This document shows, one piece after another, positions 1 to 9,105 of a DNA stretch of 64,000 bases. The notes under the pieces are model-generated. The model did not search any database. It saw only the letters and a list, made by a program, of their open reading frames with translations, and had not been told where the DNA came from. A program made the translations under genes and the position numbers. Source of the DNA: UBA10649 sp963842725 (GTDB lineage: Bacteria; Actinomycetota; Actinomycetes; S36-B12); NCBI GenBank assembly GCA_963842725.1, contig CAWJHN010000001.1, forward strand, positions 1-64,000. Reading direction: 5' to 3'. Numbering within the stretch: the first letter of the stretch is position 1; every line of letters starts with the position of its first letter.

Positions 1-1
1 C

Positions 2-946
2 TGGAACACCGGCCGCATCGAGGAGGGCGGCAACCGCGGCTACAAGACCCGTTACAAGGGCGGCTACTTCCCCGTCCCGCCGGTCGACCACTTCGCCGAC
101 ATCCGCGACGAGATGGTCAACAAGCTGCTTCAGGTCGGCCTCCAGGTCGAGCGCTCGCACCATGAGGTCGGCACGGCCGGCCAGGGCGAGATCAACTACC
201 GCTTCAACACGCTGCAGCACGCCGCCGACGAGTTGATGCTCTTCAAGTACGTCATCAAGAACGTCGCCTGGGGCTTCGGCAAGTCGGCCACGTTCATGCC
301 GAAGCCGCTCTTCGGCGACAACGGCTCGGGCATGCACTGCCACCAGTCGCTCTGGAAGGACGGCGTCCCGCTGTTCTACGACGAGCGCGGCTACGGCGGT
401 CTGTCGGACGTCGCACGCTGGTACATCGGCGGCCTGCTCGCCCACGCGCCGTCGCTGCTCGCCTTCACGAACCCGACGGTCAACTCCTACCACCGGCTCG
501 TGCCGGGATACGAGGCTCCGGTCAACCTCGTGTACTCGGCCCGCAACCGGTCCGCGTGCATCCGTATCCCCGTCACCGGCAACTCCCCCAAGGCCAAGCG
601 CATCGAGTTCCGCGTGCCCGACCCGTCGAGCAACCCGTACCTCGCCTTCTCGGCGCAGCTGATGGCCGGCCTTGACGGCATCCGCAACAAGATCGAGCCG
701 CTGGCCCCGGTCGACAAGGACCTCTACGAGCTGCCGCCGGACGAGCACGCCGCCATCCCTCAGGTGCCCGGTTCGCTCCCCGAGGTGCTCGAGGCGCTCG
801 AGGCCGACAACGAGTACCTGCAGGCCGGCAACGTGTTCCCCGCCGACCTCATCGAGACCTGGATCGACTACAAGCGCACCAACGAGGTCGATCCCATCCG
901 GCTGCGCCCGCATCCGCACGAGTTCGAGCTCTACTACGACATCTAG
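2..946 (+). CDS. glnA: Glutamine synthetase type I, C-terminal part (5' end outside window)
   Basis: Makes glutamine from glutamate, ammonia and ATP in the cytoplasm. The reading frame is open from base 2, so about 314 C-terminal residues are present and the start lies upstream of the window. Visible family motifs are NRGYKTRYKGGYFPVPPVDH at the open end, the ATP-site stretch NPTVNSYHRLVPGYEAP, and KAKRIEFRVPDPSSNPYLA. The sequence DKDLYELPPDE near the C-terminus matches the adenylylation loop of beta-type GSI, with the modifiable Tyr in LYELPP. That fits the adenylyltransferase gene glnE 650 bases downstream on the other strand. A hairpin terminator follows. Identity is secure; only the length is uncertain. 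Confidence 0.97.
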   Translation, partial: WNTGRIEEGGNRGYKTRYKGGYFPVPPVDHFADIRDEMVNKLLQVGLQVERSHHEVGTAGQGEINYRFNTLQHAADELMLFKYVIKNVAWGFGKSATFMPKPLFGDNGSGMHCHQSLWKDGVPLFYDERGYGGLSDVARWYIGGLLAHAPSLLAFTNPTVNSYHRLVPGYEAPVNLVYSARNRSACIRIPVTGNSPKAKRIEFRVPDPSSNPYLAFSAQLMAGLDGIRNKIEPLAPVDKDLYELPPDEHAAIPQVPGSLPEVLEALEADNEYLQAGNVFPADLIETWIDYKRTNEVDPIRLRPHPHEFELYYDI

Positions 947-1013
947 GCCACACCTGACGATTCGGATGGAAGGACTCCCTCCGCGTCGATTCGCCTCGCG
1001 CGCACAGGGAAAG

Positions 1014-1043
1014 AAGGGCGGTCACCATCAGGTGGCCGCCCTT
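1014..1043 (+). terminator. Hairpin terminator after glnA
   Basis: A 13-bp stem (AAGGGCGGTCACC against GGTGGCCGCCCTT, one G-T pair) with a 4-nt loop lies 68 bases after the glnA stop. There is no clear T-run, which is common in high-GC actinomycetes. Confidence 0.6.
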
Positions 1044-1121
1044 CGCCGTGGGCCACGATCGGCAGGCGCGTGCGGCAGACGCGTGCGGGGTCGAGTGCGG
1101 CGGGTAGGCGATACTGGCCCG

Positions 1122-1586
1122 ATGCCAAGGACATGGATCGGCTGGGGCCTCGTCGGCGTCCAGGTCGTGCTGTTCGTCGGGCTCCTGCTCCTGCCCTGGC
1201 GAGCGCCCGGGCTCATCGGGCTGACCGTGGGGGCGGTCCTGGTCGTCGCGGGCGCGGCCCTGGCGATGACCGCATTCCGCGGTCTGGGTCGTGCACTGAC
1301 GCCGACCCCCGTCCCCATCCGGGGCGCCGGACTGCGCACCTCGGGGGCCTACCGCTTCGTTCGGCACCCGATCTACTCGGCGATCCTGCTCATCACCCTT
1401 GGCCTGCTCGTCGCCATCGGGTCGGGGTGGAGCTGGGCCTGGGGCCTGCTCATGCTGATGTTCTTCTGGGCGAAGTCCCGGTGGGAGGACGCTCTGCTGC
1501 ACGAGGAGTACGGACGCGCGTGGGAGCAGTGGGCTGAGCGCACGGGTGCACTCGTCCCCCGTCCGGGCGCCTGGCGGGCATCCTGA
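1122..1586 (+). CDS. Membrane methyltransferase of the isoprenylcysteine/PEMT type
   Basis: A 154-residue integral membrane protein. Two hydrophobic segments fill residues 5-50. The motif GAYRFVRHPIYSAIL (about residues 76-90) is the RHPxY signature of the ICMT/PEMT methyltransferase family, whose members use S-adenosylmethionine. Another hydrophobic stretch follows, then the E-rich segment KSRWEDALLHEEYGRAWEQW that closes the SAM pocket in this family. The ATG at 1122 is chosen because the membrane region starts directly after it; the open frame extends further 5' but reads through the glnA tail and terminator. The substrate cannot be told from sequence. Confidence 0.75.
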   Translation: MPRTWIGWGLVGVQVVLFVGLLLLPWRAPGLIGLTVGAVLVVAGAALAMTAFRGLGRALTPTPVPIRGAGLRTSGAYRFVRHPIYSAILLITLGLLVAIGSGWSWAWGLLMLMFFWAKSRWEDALLHEEYGRAWEQWAERTGALVPRPGAWRAS

Positions 1587-1601
1587 CGCTCGGGCGGCGA
1601 C

Positions 1602-4600
1602 CTATCGGGCGGGACTGGCTTCGTCGCCGAGCCCGTAGAACAGGCGCTCGAAGACATGACGGGCCCGCCGCGTGACGCGTCGGTAGTCCTCCAGCAGCCG
1701 ACCCGAGTCGCCCGGTGGGTAGCCGAGCACGAAGCTGATGGCCCGCAGGTCCCGGACGTCGCTGGGAACCATGTCGCTCGCGTGCCCGCGGACGAGCATG
1801 ACGGCATTGCGGATCGAGGTCGCCATGCGCCACGACTCGCTGAGCTCACTGGCGTCGGCATCGGTCAGCAGTCCGGCCTCGCGCGCGGCCTCGAGCGCCA
1901 CCAGCGTGCGGGTCGTGCGCAGCCCCGGCACGGTGCCGGCGTGCTGCATCTGCAGCAACTGTGCGACCCACTCGACGTCGCTGAGCCCGCCACGGCCGAG
2001 CTTCATGTGCATGTTGGGGTCGGCGCCTCGCGGCAGCCGCTCGGACTCCATCCGAGCCTTCAGCCGGCGGACCTCCGTGAGCTCGTCGTCGCTGAGCCCG
2101 GCGTCCCAGCGCAGCGGATCGACAAGCTGCATGAACTGCCTGCCGAGTTCCGGATCGCCGGCCACGAACGAGGCGCGCAGCAGCGCCTGTGCCTCCCAGG
2201 TGGACGACCATCGCTCGTAGTAGGCCGCGTAGGAGCCGAGTGACCGCACCAGCGGTCCCTGCTTTCCCTCGGGTCGCAGGTCCGCGTCGATGTCGACCGG
2301 CGGGTCCCCGCTCGGGGCCATCAGCAGCCGTCGCATCTCCTCGGCCATCGCAGTGGCGGCCCGATGCGCCTGGTTGTCGTCGACGCCCGGCCGGGGCTCG
2401 TAGACGAACATGACGTCGATGTCGCTGCCGAATCCCAGCTCGTGCCCGCCGAACCGGCCCATGCCGATCACGGCGAACGCAACCACGTCGCGCCCGGCCC
2501 CCTCGACGGAGTAGCGGGCGACCTGCAGTGACCCGTCGACGGCTGCGATGGCCACGTCGCTCAGCGCCGCGCCAGCCTGCTCCGGATCGGCGATGCGCAG
2601 GATCTCGGCCACGGAGATCCGGAAGAGCTCCCGACGACGGATCGAGCGGATGGCCGCGACCGCGCTCTGCGGCTCGTCGTGCCGCTCCACCACGGACGTG
2701 ACCTCGACCAGGAGGGCGTCCAGGCTCCGTGGCTGCAGCTCCGCCTCGTCGGCGAGCATGGCCACCGACTCCGGGGCCCGCAGCAGGAGGTCGGTCGCGT
2801 ACCGGCTGGTGGCCAGCACGCGCGCCAGTCGCTCGGCGGCGGCGGACTCGTCTCGCAGCAGGCGCAGGTACCAGTGCGTGGCACCGAGCGCCTCGCTGAC
2901 GCGCCGGAATCCCAGGAGCCCGGAGTCCGGGTCCGGGGCGTCGGCGAACCATCCCAGCATCACCGGCAGCAGGGTGCGCTGGATGGCCGCCCGTCGGCTC
3001 ACTCCGGACGTGAGCGCCTGCAGATGGCGCAGCGCGTTCTGCGGGTCGGCGTAGCCGAGCGCCTCCAGTCGCTGCTCGGCGGCCTGCACGCTGAGGCGGG
3101 CCTCGCCGGCATCGAGCCGGGCGACCGCCTGCAGCAGAGGCCGGTAGAACAGCTTCTCGTGCAGTCGCCGGACTTCGCGGGCGTGCTTTCGCCACGCGGC
3201 GAGCAGCTCGGCCACGGGGTCCTGCCGGTAGCCCAGCGATCTTCCGAGGCGACGCAGCTCGGCCTCGTCTTCCGGCATCGTGTGCGTCCGACGCATCCGA
3301 TGCAGCTGTAGGCGGTGCTCGAGCGTGCGCAGGAAGCGGTACGCGTCTGCCAGGGTGGCCGCGTCGTCCCGACCCACGTAGCCCCACGTGGCAAGGGCCT
3401 CGAGCGCCGTCATCGTCGTCGGGCTGCGCAGCATGACGTCGCTGCGTCCATGCACGAGCTGGAGCAACTGCACCGAGAACTCGACGTCGCGCAGTCCGCC
3501 CGGCCCGAGCTTCAACTCGCGATCGGCGAGCCTCGCCGGAACGTGCTGCTCGACGCGGCGTCGCATCGCCTGCACGTCCTCGACGAAGCCGGGGTGGTCG
3601 GCCGCGCTCCACACGAAGGGGGTGACGGCGTCGACGTACTCGGCGCCGAGCAGCAGGTCGCCGGCGACCGGCCTGGCCTTCAACAGCGCCTGGAACTCCC
3701 ACGTCTTCGCCCAGCGCTCGTAGTAGCCGGCGTGCGAGGCGATGGTGCGCACGAGGGCACCCTGCTTGCCCTCGGGTCGAAGCGCCGCGTCGACCTCCCA
3801 GATGCTCCCCTCCGGGGTGGCGGCCGTGCAGGCCCGCATGAGGCCGGTTGCCAGCGACGTCGCGATCGCCAGGGCGGCCGTCTCGTCGCCGCCGTCGCGC
3901 GCCTCCGCCACGAAGATGACGTCGACGTCGCTGACGTAGTTGAGTTCGCGCGCACCGCACTTGCCCATGCCGATCACCGCGATGCGGCAGTGCTCGTGGG
4001 CGGGACCGACGCCCGCCCGGGCCACGGCGAGGGCCGCCTCGAGGACGGCATCGGCCAGGTCCGACAGCCAGGCCGCGACCGTGTCCATCGGCGCCAGTCC
4101 GCTGAGGTCGCGAGCCGCGATCCCGAGCAGGGCTCGTCGATAGGCGATACGGAGCCCGTCAAGGGCGTCGAGGCCGTCCGAGGAGGCGACCGGCTCGATC
4201 CACTCCGGATCGGCTCCGACAGCCCGCAGCAGGTCGCCTCGCACGTTTCGGGCCGACGGGGCGATGGTCAGGGCCTCGGCATCGGCCAGCACCTCCCAGG
4301 CATCCCGGTGACGGGCCAGGAAGTCGCCGAGCGCCTCCGACATCCCGATGACGTCGATGAGGCGCCGGCGCAGGTCGGCGTCGGCCTGAAGTGCGGAGAC
4401 CAGCCGGCGCCACTCCCGCTCCTCGCAGGACTCCAGGATGCGGACGAGCAGGAGAAGCGCCTGGTCGGGGTCGGCTGCGGCGCCGACGTCGGCGAGCACG
4501 TCGCCGTGCACGTCCGGTGCCGACAGCAACGGTTCGATCCGCGCCGAGTCGCACAGGCGCTGGGCGCGGTCGAGGTCCTGGAAGCCGAGTCGGATGAGCC

Positions 4601-4631
4601 GTCCGGCGCCGGAGTCGCCTCGGCGCGTCAT
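1602..4631 (-). CDS. glnE: Bifunctional glutamine synthetase adenylyltransferase / adenylyl-removing enzyme
   Basis: Adds and removes AMP on the Tyr of glutamine synthetase and so sets its activity to nitrogen status. The protein is about 1009 residues and has the two nucleotidyltransferase domains of GlnE. The first is seen at AVIGMGKCGARELNYVSDVD (about residues 219-238), the second at AVIGMGRFGGHELGFGSDID (about 720-738). Both keep the metal-binding SDxD. By family knowledge the N-terminal copy removes AMP and the C-terminal copy adds it. The start is set at the ATG giving MTRRGDSGAGRLIRLG, because the upstream extension is proline-rich and would overlap the preceding gene. It is the last gene of a three-gene operon with glnA2 and an amidotransferase (7-nt gap). 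Confidence 0.96.
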   Translation of the reverse strand: MTRRGDSGAGRLIRLGFQDLDRAQRLCDSARIEPLLSAPDVHGDVLADVGAAADPDQALLLLVRILESCEEREWRRLVSALQADADLRRRLIDVIGMSEALGDFLARHRDAWEVLADAEALTIAPSARNVRGDLLRAVGADPEWIEPVASSDGLDALDGLRIAYRRALLGIAARDLSGLAPMDTVAAWLSDLADAVLEAALAVARAGVGPAHEHCRIAVIGMGKCGARELNYVSDVDVIFVAEARDGGDETAALAIATSLATGLMRACTAATPEGSIWEVDAALRPEGKQGALVRTIASHAGYYERWAKTWEFQALLKARPVAGDLLLGAEYVDAVTPFVWSAADHPGFVEDVQAMRRRVEQHVPARLADRELKLGPGGLRDVEFSVQLLQLVHGRSDVMLRSPTTMTALEALATWGYVGRDDAATLADAYRFLRTLEHRLQLHRMRRTHTMPEDEAELRRLGRSLGYRQDPVAELLAAWRKHAREVRRLHEKLFYRPLLQAVARLDAGEARLSVQAAEQRLEALGYADPQNALRHLQALTSGVSRRAAIQRTLLPVMLGWFADAPDPDSGLLGFRRVSEALGATHWYLRLLRDESAAAERLARVLATSRYATDLLLRAPESVAMLADEAELQPRSLDALLVEVTSVVERHDEPQSAVAAIRSIRRRELFRISVAEILRIADPEQAGAALSDVAIAAVDGSLQVARYSVEGAGRDVVAFAVIGMGRFGGHELGFGSDIDVMFVYEPRPGVDDNQAHRAATAMAEEMRRLLMAPSGDPPVDIDADLRPEGKQGPLVRSLGSYAAYYERWSSTWEAQALLRASFVAGDPELGRQFMQLVDPLRWDAGLSDDELTEVRRLKARMESERLPRGADPNMHMKLGRGGLSDVEWVAQLLQMQHAGTVPGLRTTRTLVALEAAREAGLLTDADASELSESWRMATSIRNAVMLVRGHASDMVPSDVRDLRAISFVLGYPPGDSGRLLEDYRRVTRRARHVFERLFYGLGDEASPAR

Positions 4632-4638
4632 GGGCGGG

Positions 4639-5430
4639 TCATGAGGCGGCGGCTGGGGCGGAGGCATCGCGCGCGTGTGCCCACACGAGGTCGGCCCACG
4701 CACGCGTCATGGGGCGCCAGGCCGAGATGAGGTCGCGTTCGGCGGCCGTGACCTCGGCCTCCGCCTCGGCAGCGTCCCGGCCCGATCGCGACAACGCCTC
4801 GTCGGCGGCATCCGCCCAGGTCGCGAAGGTCTCGGCGTCGACCTCCGGGTGGAGTTGCAGGCCGTAGGCGGTGTCGCCCAGCCGGAAGCCCTGGACGCGG
4901 CAGGCGTCGTTGGTGAGCAGGAGGACGGCTCCGTCCGGCAGGTCGACGATGTTGTCCTGATGCCACTGGGCCGCCGGGATGTCGGAACCGGAGGCGGGAA
5001 CGACCTGGGACATGACCGGGTCGAGCAGTCCGTCGACGGTCCGCTGGACCTGCACCACGCCGATCTCGGTCGCGGGGCCGAGGGTGACGCGGCCGCCCGT
5101 GGCCGCGGCGAGCAGCTGCCCGCCCAGGCACAGTCCCAGCACCGGAGTGCCGCGCTGCACGGCATCCAGCAGGAGTGCGCGCTCCTGGACGAGCCAGGGA
5201 GCCGTGTCGTCCTCGAGTGCGCCCATCGCGCCGCCGAGGGGCAGCAGTCCGTGCACTCCCGCGGGGACGACGTCCGGCACCGGCTCCCCGAAGCAGGCGC
5301 CGACCACCTCGACGCGGATGCCGGTCTCGGCCAGCCACTCGCCGACCAGCAGGGGTGGATCGGTGGGGTCGTTCTGGATCGCCAGCACGACCGGTCGAAC
5401 GGAGGGGTCGGTCGGGTCGGGGTTGGTCAC
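4639..5430 (-). CDS. Class I glutamine amidotransferase (GMP synthase-like)
   Basis: A 263-residue protein of the GATase1 fold that would hydrolyse glutamine to ammonia and glutamate. The nucleophile elbow GLCLGGQLLAAA carries the catalytic Cys, and LQLHPEVD carries the catalytic His with the Glu two residues on. The GTG start at 5430 overlaps the glnA2 stop (GTGA), which indicates translational coupling. Its place between glnA2 and glnE suggests a role in glutamine turnover, perhaps linked to gamma-glutamyl compounds. That role is inferred; the fold assignment is firm but the substrate is unknown. Confidence 0.85.
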   Translation of the reverse strand: MTNPDPTDPSVRPVVLAIQNDPTDPPLLVGEWLAETGIRVEVVGACFGEPVPDVVPAGVHGLLPLGGAMGALEDDTAPWLVQERALLLDAVQRGTPVLGLCLGGQLLAAATGGRVTLGPATEIGVVQVQRTVDGLLDPVMSQVVPASGSDIPAAQWHQDNIVDLPDGAVLLLTNDACRVQGFRLGDTAYGLQLHPEVDAETFATWADAADEALSRSGRDAAEAEAEVTAAERDLISAWRPMTRAWADLVWAHARDASAPAAAS

Positions 5431-6764
5431 AAGAGGGGAAGGTAGCGGTCGAGCTCCCACTGCGTCACCTGCCGTCGGTATTCCTCCCATTCCGCCTGCT
5501 TGTTGCGGAGGAAGAAGTCGAACACGTGCTCGCCCAGCGTCTCGGCCACGAGTTCCGAGCGCTCCATGGCCTGGATGGCCTGGTTGAGGCTCGAGGGGAG
5601 CGGCTTCATGCCCATCGCGCGACGCTCGGGCTCGGTAAGGGCCCAGACGTCGTCCTCGGCGCCGCGCGGAAGCTCGTAGCCCTCCTCGATGCCCTTGATC
5701 CCCGCCGCGAGCAGCACGGCGAAGGCCAGGTACGGGTTGGTTGCGCTGTCGAGGGACCGGAACTCGATGCGGGTGCTGTTCCCCTTCGTCGGCTTGTACA
5801 TCGGCACGCGGATGAGCGACGACCGATTGTTGTGGCCCCAGCAGATCCACGCCGGCGCCTCGGCACCGCCCGCGAGGCGCTTGTAGGAGTTGACCCACTG
5901 GTTGGTGACGGCAGTGATCTCGGGAGCGTGGACGAGCAGCCCGGCGATGAAGGAGCGGGCCACCTTGGACAGCTGGAACTCGGCACCCGCCTCGAAGAAG
6001 GCGTTCCGATCGCCCTCGAAGAGGGACAGGTGCGTGTGCATGCCCGAGCCCGGGTGGTCGCGGAGCGGCTTGGGCATGAAGGAGGCGTAGAGCCCCTGCT
6101 CGAGTGCGACCTCCTGCACGACGAGCCGGAAGGTCATCAGGTTGTCGGCGGTCGTCAGCGCGTCGGCGTACCGCAGGTCGATCTCCTGCTGGCCGGGACC
6201 CCCCTCATGGTGGCTGAACTCGACGGAGATGCCCATCTGCTCCAGCAGCGTGATGGCCTGCCGCCGGAAGTCGTGGGCCACGCCGTGCGGGGTGTTGTCG
6301 AAGTAGCCGTAGCTGTCGACCGGCACCGGGGCGCGGCCGGGCTCCGGTGCGTCCTTGAACAGGTAGAACTCGACCTCAGGGTGCGTGTAGAACGTGAAGC
6401 CGAGGTCGGCGGCCTTGGTGAGGGTCCGCTTCAGGACATAGCGGGGGTCGGCGTACGAGGGGGCACCGTCGGGCATCAGGATGTCGCAGAAGAGCCGGGC
6501 CACCCCGGGACCCTCGCTGCGCCAGGGCAACAGGGCGAAGGTCGCAGGGTCCGGTTTGGCCAGCATGTCGGACTCGAACACGCGCGCGAACCCCTCGATG
6601 GCCGAGCCGTCGAAGCCGATCCCCTCCGCGAACGCGCCCTCGAGTTCGGCCGGTGCGATCGCGACCGACTTCAGCGTCCCGATCACGTCCGTGAACCAGA
6701 GTCGGACGAATCGGATGTCACGCTCTTCGATCGTGCGCAGCACGAACTCCGCCTGCTTGTCCAT
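5427..6764 (-). CDS. glnA2: Glutamine synthetase, GlnA2 type (alpha-like)
   Basis: A full-length GSI-fold enzyme of 445 residues. The N-terminus (MDKQAEFVLRTIEERDIRFV) matches mycobacterial GlnA2, so the ATG at 6764 is preferred to a GTG two codons earlier. Conserved pieces include the metal/glutamate site PGQQEIDLRY, the ATP-site stretch VNSYKRLAGGAEAP and STRIEFRSLDSATNPYLA. Where the beta-type enzyme at the window start has LYELPPDE, this one has VWALTEPE, so the adenylylated Tyr is missing and the gene product should escape GlnE control. It heads the operon glnA2 - amidotransferase - glnE and is divergent from nadE. By family knowledge GlnA2-type enzymes are often weak synthetases and some act on polyamines. 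Confidence 0.94.
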   Translation of the reverse strand: MDKQAEFVLRTIEERDIRFVRLWFTDVIGTLKSVAIAPAELEGAFAEGIGFDGSAIEGFARVFESDMLAKPDPATFALLPWRSEGPGVARLFCDILMPDGAPSYADPRYVLKRTLTKAADLGFTFYTHPEVEFYLFKDAPEPGRAPVPVDSYGYFDNTPHGVAHDFRRQAITLLEQMGISVEFSHHEGGPGQQEIDLRYADALTTADNLMTFRLVVQEVALEQGLYASFMPKPLRDHPGSGMHTHLSLFEGDRNAFFEAGAEFQLSKVARSFIAGLLVHAPEITAVTNQWVNSYKRLAGGAEAPAWICWGHNNRSSLIRVPMYKPTKGNSTRIEFRSLDSATNPYLAFAVLLAAGIKGIEEGYELPRGAEDDVWALTEPERRAMGMKPLPSSLNQAIQAMERSELVAETLGEHVFDFFLRNKQAEWEEYRRQVTQWELDRYLPLL

Positions 6765-6851
6765 GTCCACATAGTGGCCCCTCGCGTGTTACATCGGGGT
6801 TAAACGCGGCACCCGATCCGGCGTGTGTCGCGCCCGCAGTAACCTCGGCCT

Positions 6852-8528
6852 GTGTCCCGGCTGCGCGTCGCCCTCGCCCAGGTCAATCCCACCGTCGGCG
6901 ACCTCCTCGGAAACGCCGATCTGGTGCGGCGGACGGCCACCGCGGCGGCCACCGCTCAGGCATCGCTCGTGGTCTTCCCCGAGATGGTCCTGACCGGGTA
7001 TCCGGTCGAGGATCTCGCGCTGCGTCCGTCGTTCCAGGACGCGTCACGCGCGGCCCTCGCGGCTCTCGCGCGGCAGTTGGACGACGACGGGAACGGCCAC
7101 GTCGCCTGCCTGGTCGGGTACCTCGACATGCTCGACGACACGGGCACGGAATCCGCCGGACGTCCCCGGGGCGCCCCGCTGAACGCCGCTGCGCTCCTGC
7201 ACCACGGCCGGGTCGCGGGTCGTTACGCCAAGCACCACCTGCCCAACTACGGCGTGTTCGACGAGGCGCGCTACTTCGTGCCGGGCGACGCCCCGCTCAC
7301 CTTCGAGCTCGACGGGGTCCGCGTGGCCGTGGCGATCTGCGAGGACCTGTGGCAGGAGGGCGGTCCGGTCGCGTGGGCGCGCGAGAGCGGATGCGACGTG
7401 CTTGCCGTTCTCAACGCCTCGCCGTACGAGCGGGACAAGGACGACGTCCGGCTCGAGCTGTGCCGAACGCGAGCCGCCGAGGCAGAGGCGACTCTCGTCT
7501 ACGTCAACATGATCGGCGGGCAGGACGAACTGGTCTTCGACGGCGACTCGCTCGTCGTCTCGGCGGACGGCACCCTCCTCGCGCGCACGCCGCAGTTCGA
7601 GGCTGGGCTCGTCTGCGTGGACATCCCGTCGCGCGGGAGCGGATCGGCGCAGGCCGGCCCGATCCCAGCGCGACTCGACGACGTCGCCGAGGTGTACGCG
7701 GCACTCGTCCTGGGCCTGCGCGACTACGTCGAGAAGAACGGCTTCCGCTCGGTGCTGCTGGGCCTCAGCGGCGGCATCGATTCAGCACTGGTGGCCGCCA
7801 TCGCCTGCGATGCGTTCGGCCCGGACCGCGTCTTCGGTGTGGCCATGCCGAGCATCTACTCCTCCGGCCATTCCGTCGACGACGCCTACGATCTCGCGCA
7901 CCGCACGGGCCTGTCGATCCGCACCGTCGCCATCGCGCCGATGTTCGACGCGTACCAGTCCGCCCTCTCGCTCACGGGCCTGGCGGAGGAGAACCTCCAG
8001 GCACGCGTGCGGGGTACGACGCTGATGGCCATCTCGAACGCCGAGGGCCACCTCGTCCTCGCTACCGGGAACAAGAGCGAGCTGTCCGTGGGCTACTCCA
8101 CCATCTACGGCGACGCCGTCGGCGGATTCGCGCCCATCAAGGACGTGCCCAAGACGCTCGTCTGGGAGCTGTCCCGGTGGCGCAACGCACAGGCCGAGGC
8201 CCACGATGCGACTCCCCCGATCCCGCCCAACAGCATCGACAAGCCGCCGAGTGCGGAACTGCGACCCGACCAGAAGGACACGGACTCGCTTCCGGACTAC
8301 GAGCTGCTCGACCGTCTCCTGGATGCCTACGTGGCCGGCGATCGCAGCGCCCCCGACCTGGTCGCCGACGGCTTCGACCCCGCCCTGGTCGAGCGCATCC
8401 TGCGGCTGACCGACCTGGCCGAGTACAAGCGCCGGCAGTACCCGCCGGGCACCAAGATCTCGCTGCGGGCGTTCGGCCGCGACCGACGCCTGCCGATCAC
8501 GAGTCGCTGGCGCGAGTCAGCCCGCTGA
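6852..8528 (+). CDS. nadE: Glutamine-dependent NAD+ synthetase
   Basis: Amidates nicotinic acid adenine dinucleotide to NAD+, with nitrogen taken from glutamine. The protein has 558 residues in two domains. The N-terminal nitrilase-like domain keeps the Glu of VVFPEMVLTGYP, the Lys of GRYAKHHLPNYGVFDEARYF and the Cys of VAVAICEDLW. The C-terminal synthetase domain shows the P-loop-like GLSGGIDSALVAA (about residue 303) and TGNKSELSVGYSTIYGD. The GTG start at 6852 gives the usual beginning MSRLRVALAQVNPTVGDL. The last 32 nt overlap the convergent TetR gene. Confidence 0.96.
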   Translation: MSRLRVALAQVNPTVGDLLGNADLVRRTATAAATAQASLVVFPEMVLTGYPVEDLALRPSFQDASRAALAALARQLDDDGNGHVACLVGYLDMLDDTGTESAGRPRGAPLNAAALLHHGRVAGRYAKHHLPNYGVFDEARYFVPGDAPLTFELDGVRVAVAICEDLWQEGGPVAWARESGCDVLAVLNASPYERDKDDVRLELCRTRAAEAEATLVYVNMIGGQDELVFDGDSLVVSADGTLLARTPQFEAGLVCVDIPSRGSGSAQAGPIPARLDDVAEVYAALVLGLRDYVEKNGFRSVLLGLSGGIDSALVAAIACDAFGPDRVFGVAMPSIYSSGHSVDDAYDLAHRTGLSIRTVAIAPMFDAYQSALSLTGLAEENLQARVRGTTLMAISNAEGHLVLATGNKSELSVGYSTIYGDAVGGFAPIKDVPKTLVWELSRWRNAQAEAHDATPPIPPNSIDKPPSAELRPDQKDTDSLPDYELLDRLLDAYVAGDRSAPDLVADGFDPALVERILRLTDLAEYKRRQYPPGTKISLRAFGRDRRLPITSRWRESAR

Positions 8529-9105
8529 GCACCAGGTCGACCACGGACTCCACCGTCACGCTGCGCATGGCCTCGGTGGTGTGCCACATCCCGAGGTAGA
8601 GCATCGGGCCCACGAGCACCGGGATCACCGCGTCGAGGTCGATGTCCGCCTTCAGCTCGCCCGATGCGATCCCGGACTCGATGATCCGGCGCAGCACCAT
8701 CCGGCGCGGGGCGAGGACCCGATGGTGCACGAGCTCGGCGAGAGCGGGGTCCCGGCCCGACTCGGCCGAGGCGTGGCGCAGGATGCGACCCCGCTGCGAT
8801 TCCGGGGATCGACGGCGGATGCCGCCGAGAACCATGATGAGCTGGCGGCGGACCGACCCGGTGGGCACGTTGAGCGGCAGGTCGTCATTGAGCCGATTGA
8901 GCGCACCTGCGACAAGGTCGTCCCGGGTCGGGAACCGCCGGTAGATCGACGTCTTCGCGACTCCCGCTCGCATGGCGACCGCCTCCACCGAGAATCGCGC
9001 GAATCCGTTCTCGGCCAGTTCGTCGAGTGCTGCGGAGAGGATGTCGTTGTCGATCCGCTCGTCCCGCGGGCGGCCCCGGCGGCCGATCACCGGCGTGAGG
9101 GTCAT
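8497..9105 (-). CDS. TetR-family transcriptional regulator of the adjacent efflux pump
   Basis: A 202-residue protein with an N-terminal helix-turn-helix (SVEAVAMRAGVAKTSIYRRF, about residues 38-57) followed by the standard TetR tail FPTRDDLV. The C-terminal ligand domain is variable. Its ATG overlaps the stop of the upstream MFS gene (ATGA), so pump and regulator are co-transcribed. TetR genes so placed commonly repress their own operon in response to a pump substrate; this is inferred from position. The 3' end runs 32 nt into nadE. Confidence 0.9.
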   Translation of the reverse strand: MTLTPVIGRRGRPRDERIDNDILSAALDELAENGFARFSVEAVAMRAGVAKTSIYRRFPTRDDLVAGALNRLNDDLPLNVPTGSVRRQLIMVLGGIRRRSPESQRGRILRHASAESGRDPALAELVHHRVLAPRRMVLRRIIESGIASGELKADIDLDAVIPVLVGPMLYLGMWHTTEAMRSVTVESVVDLVLSGLTRASDS

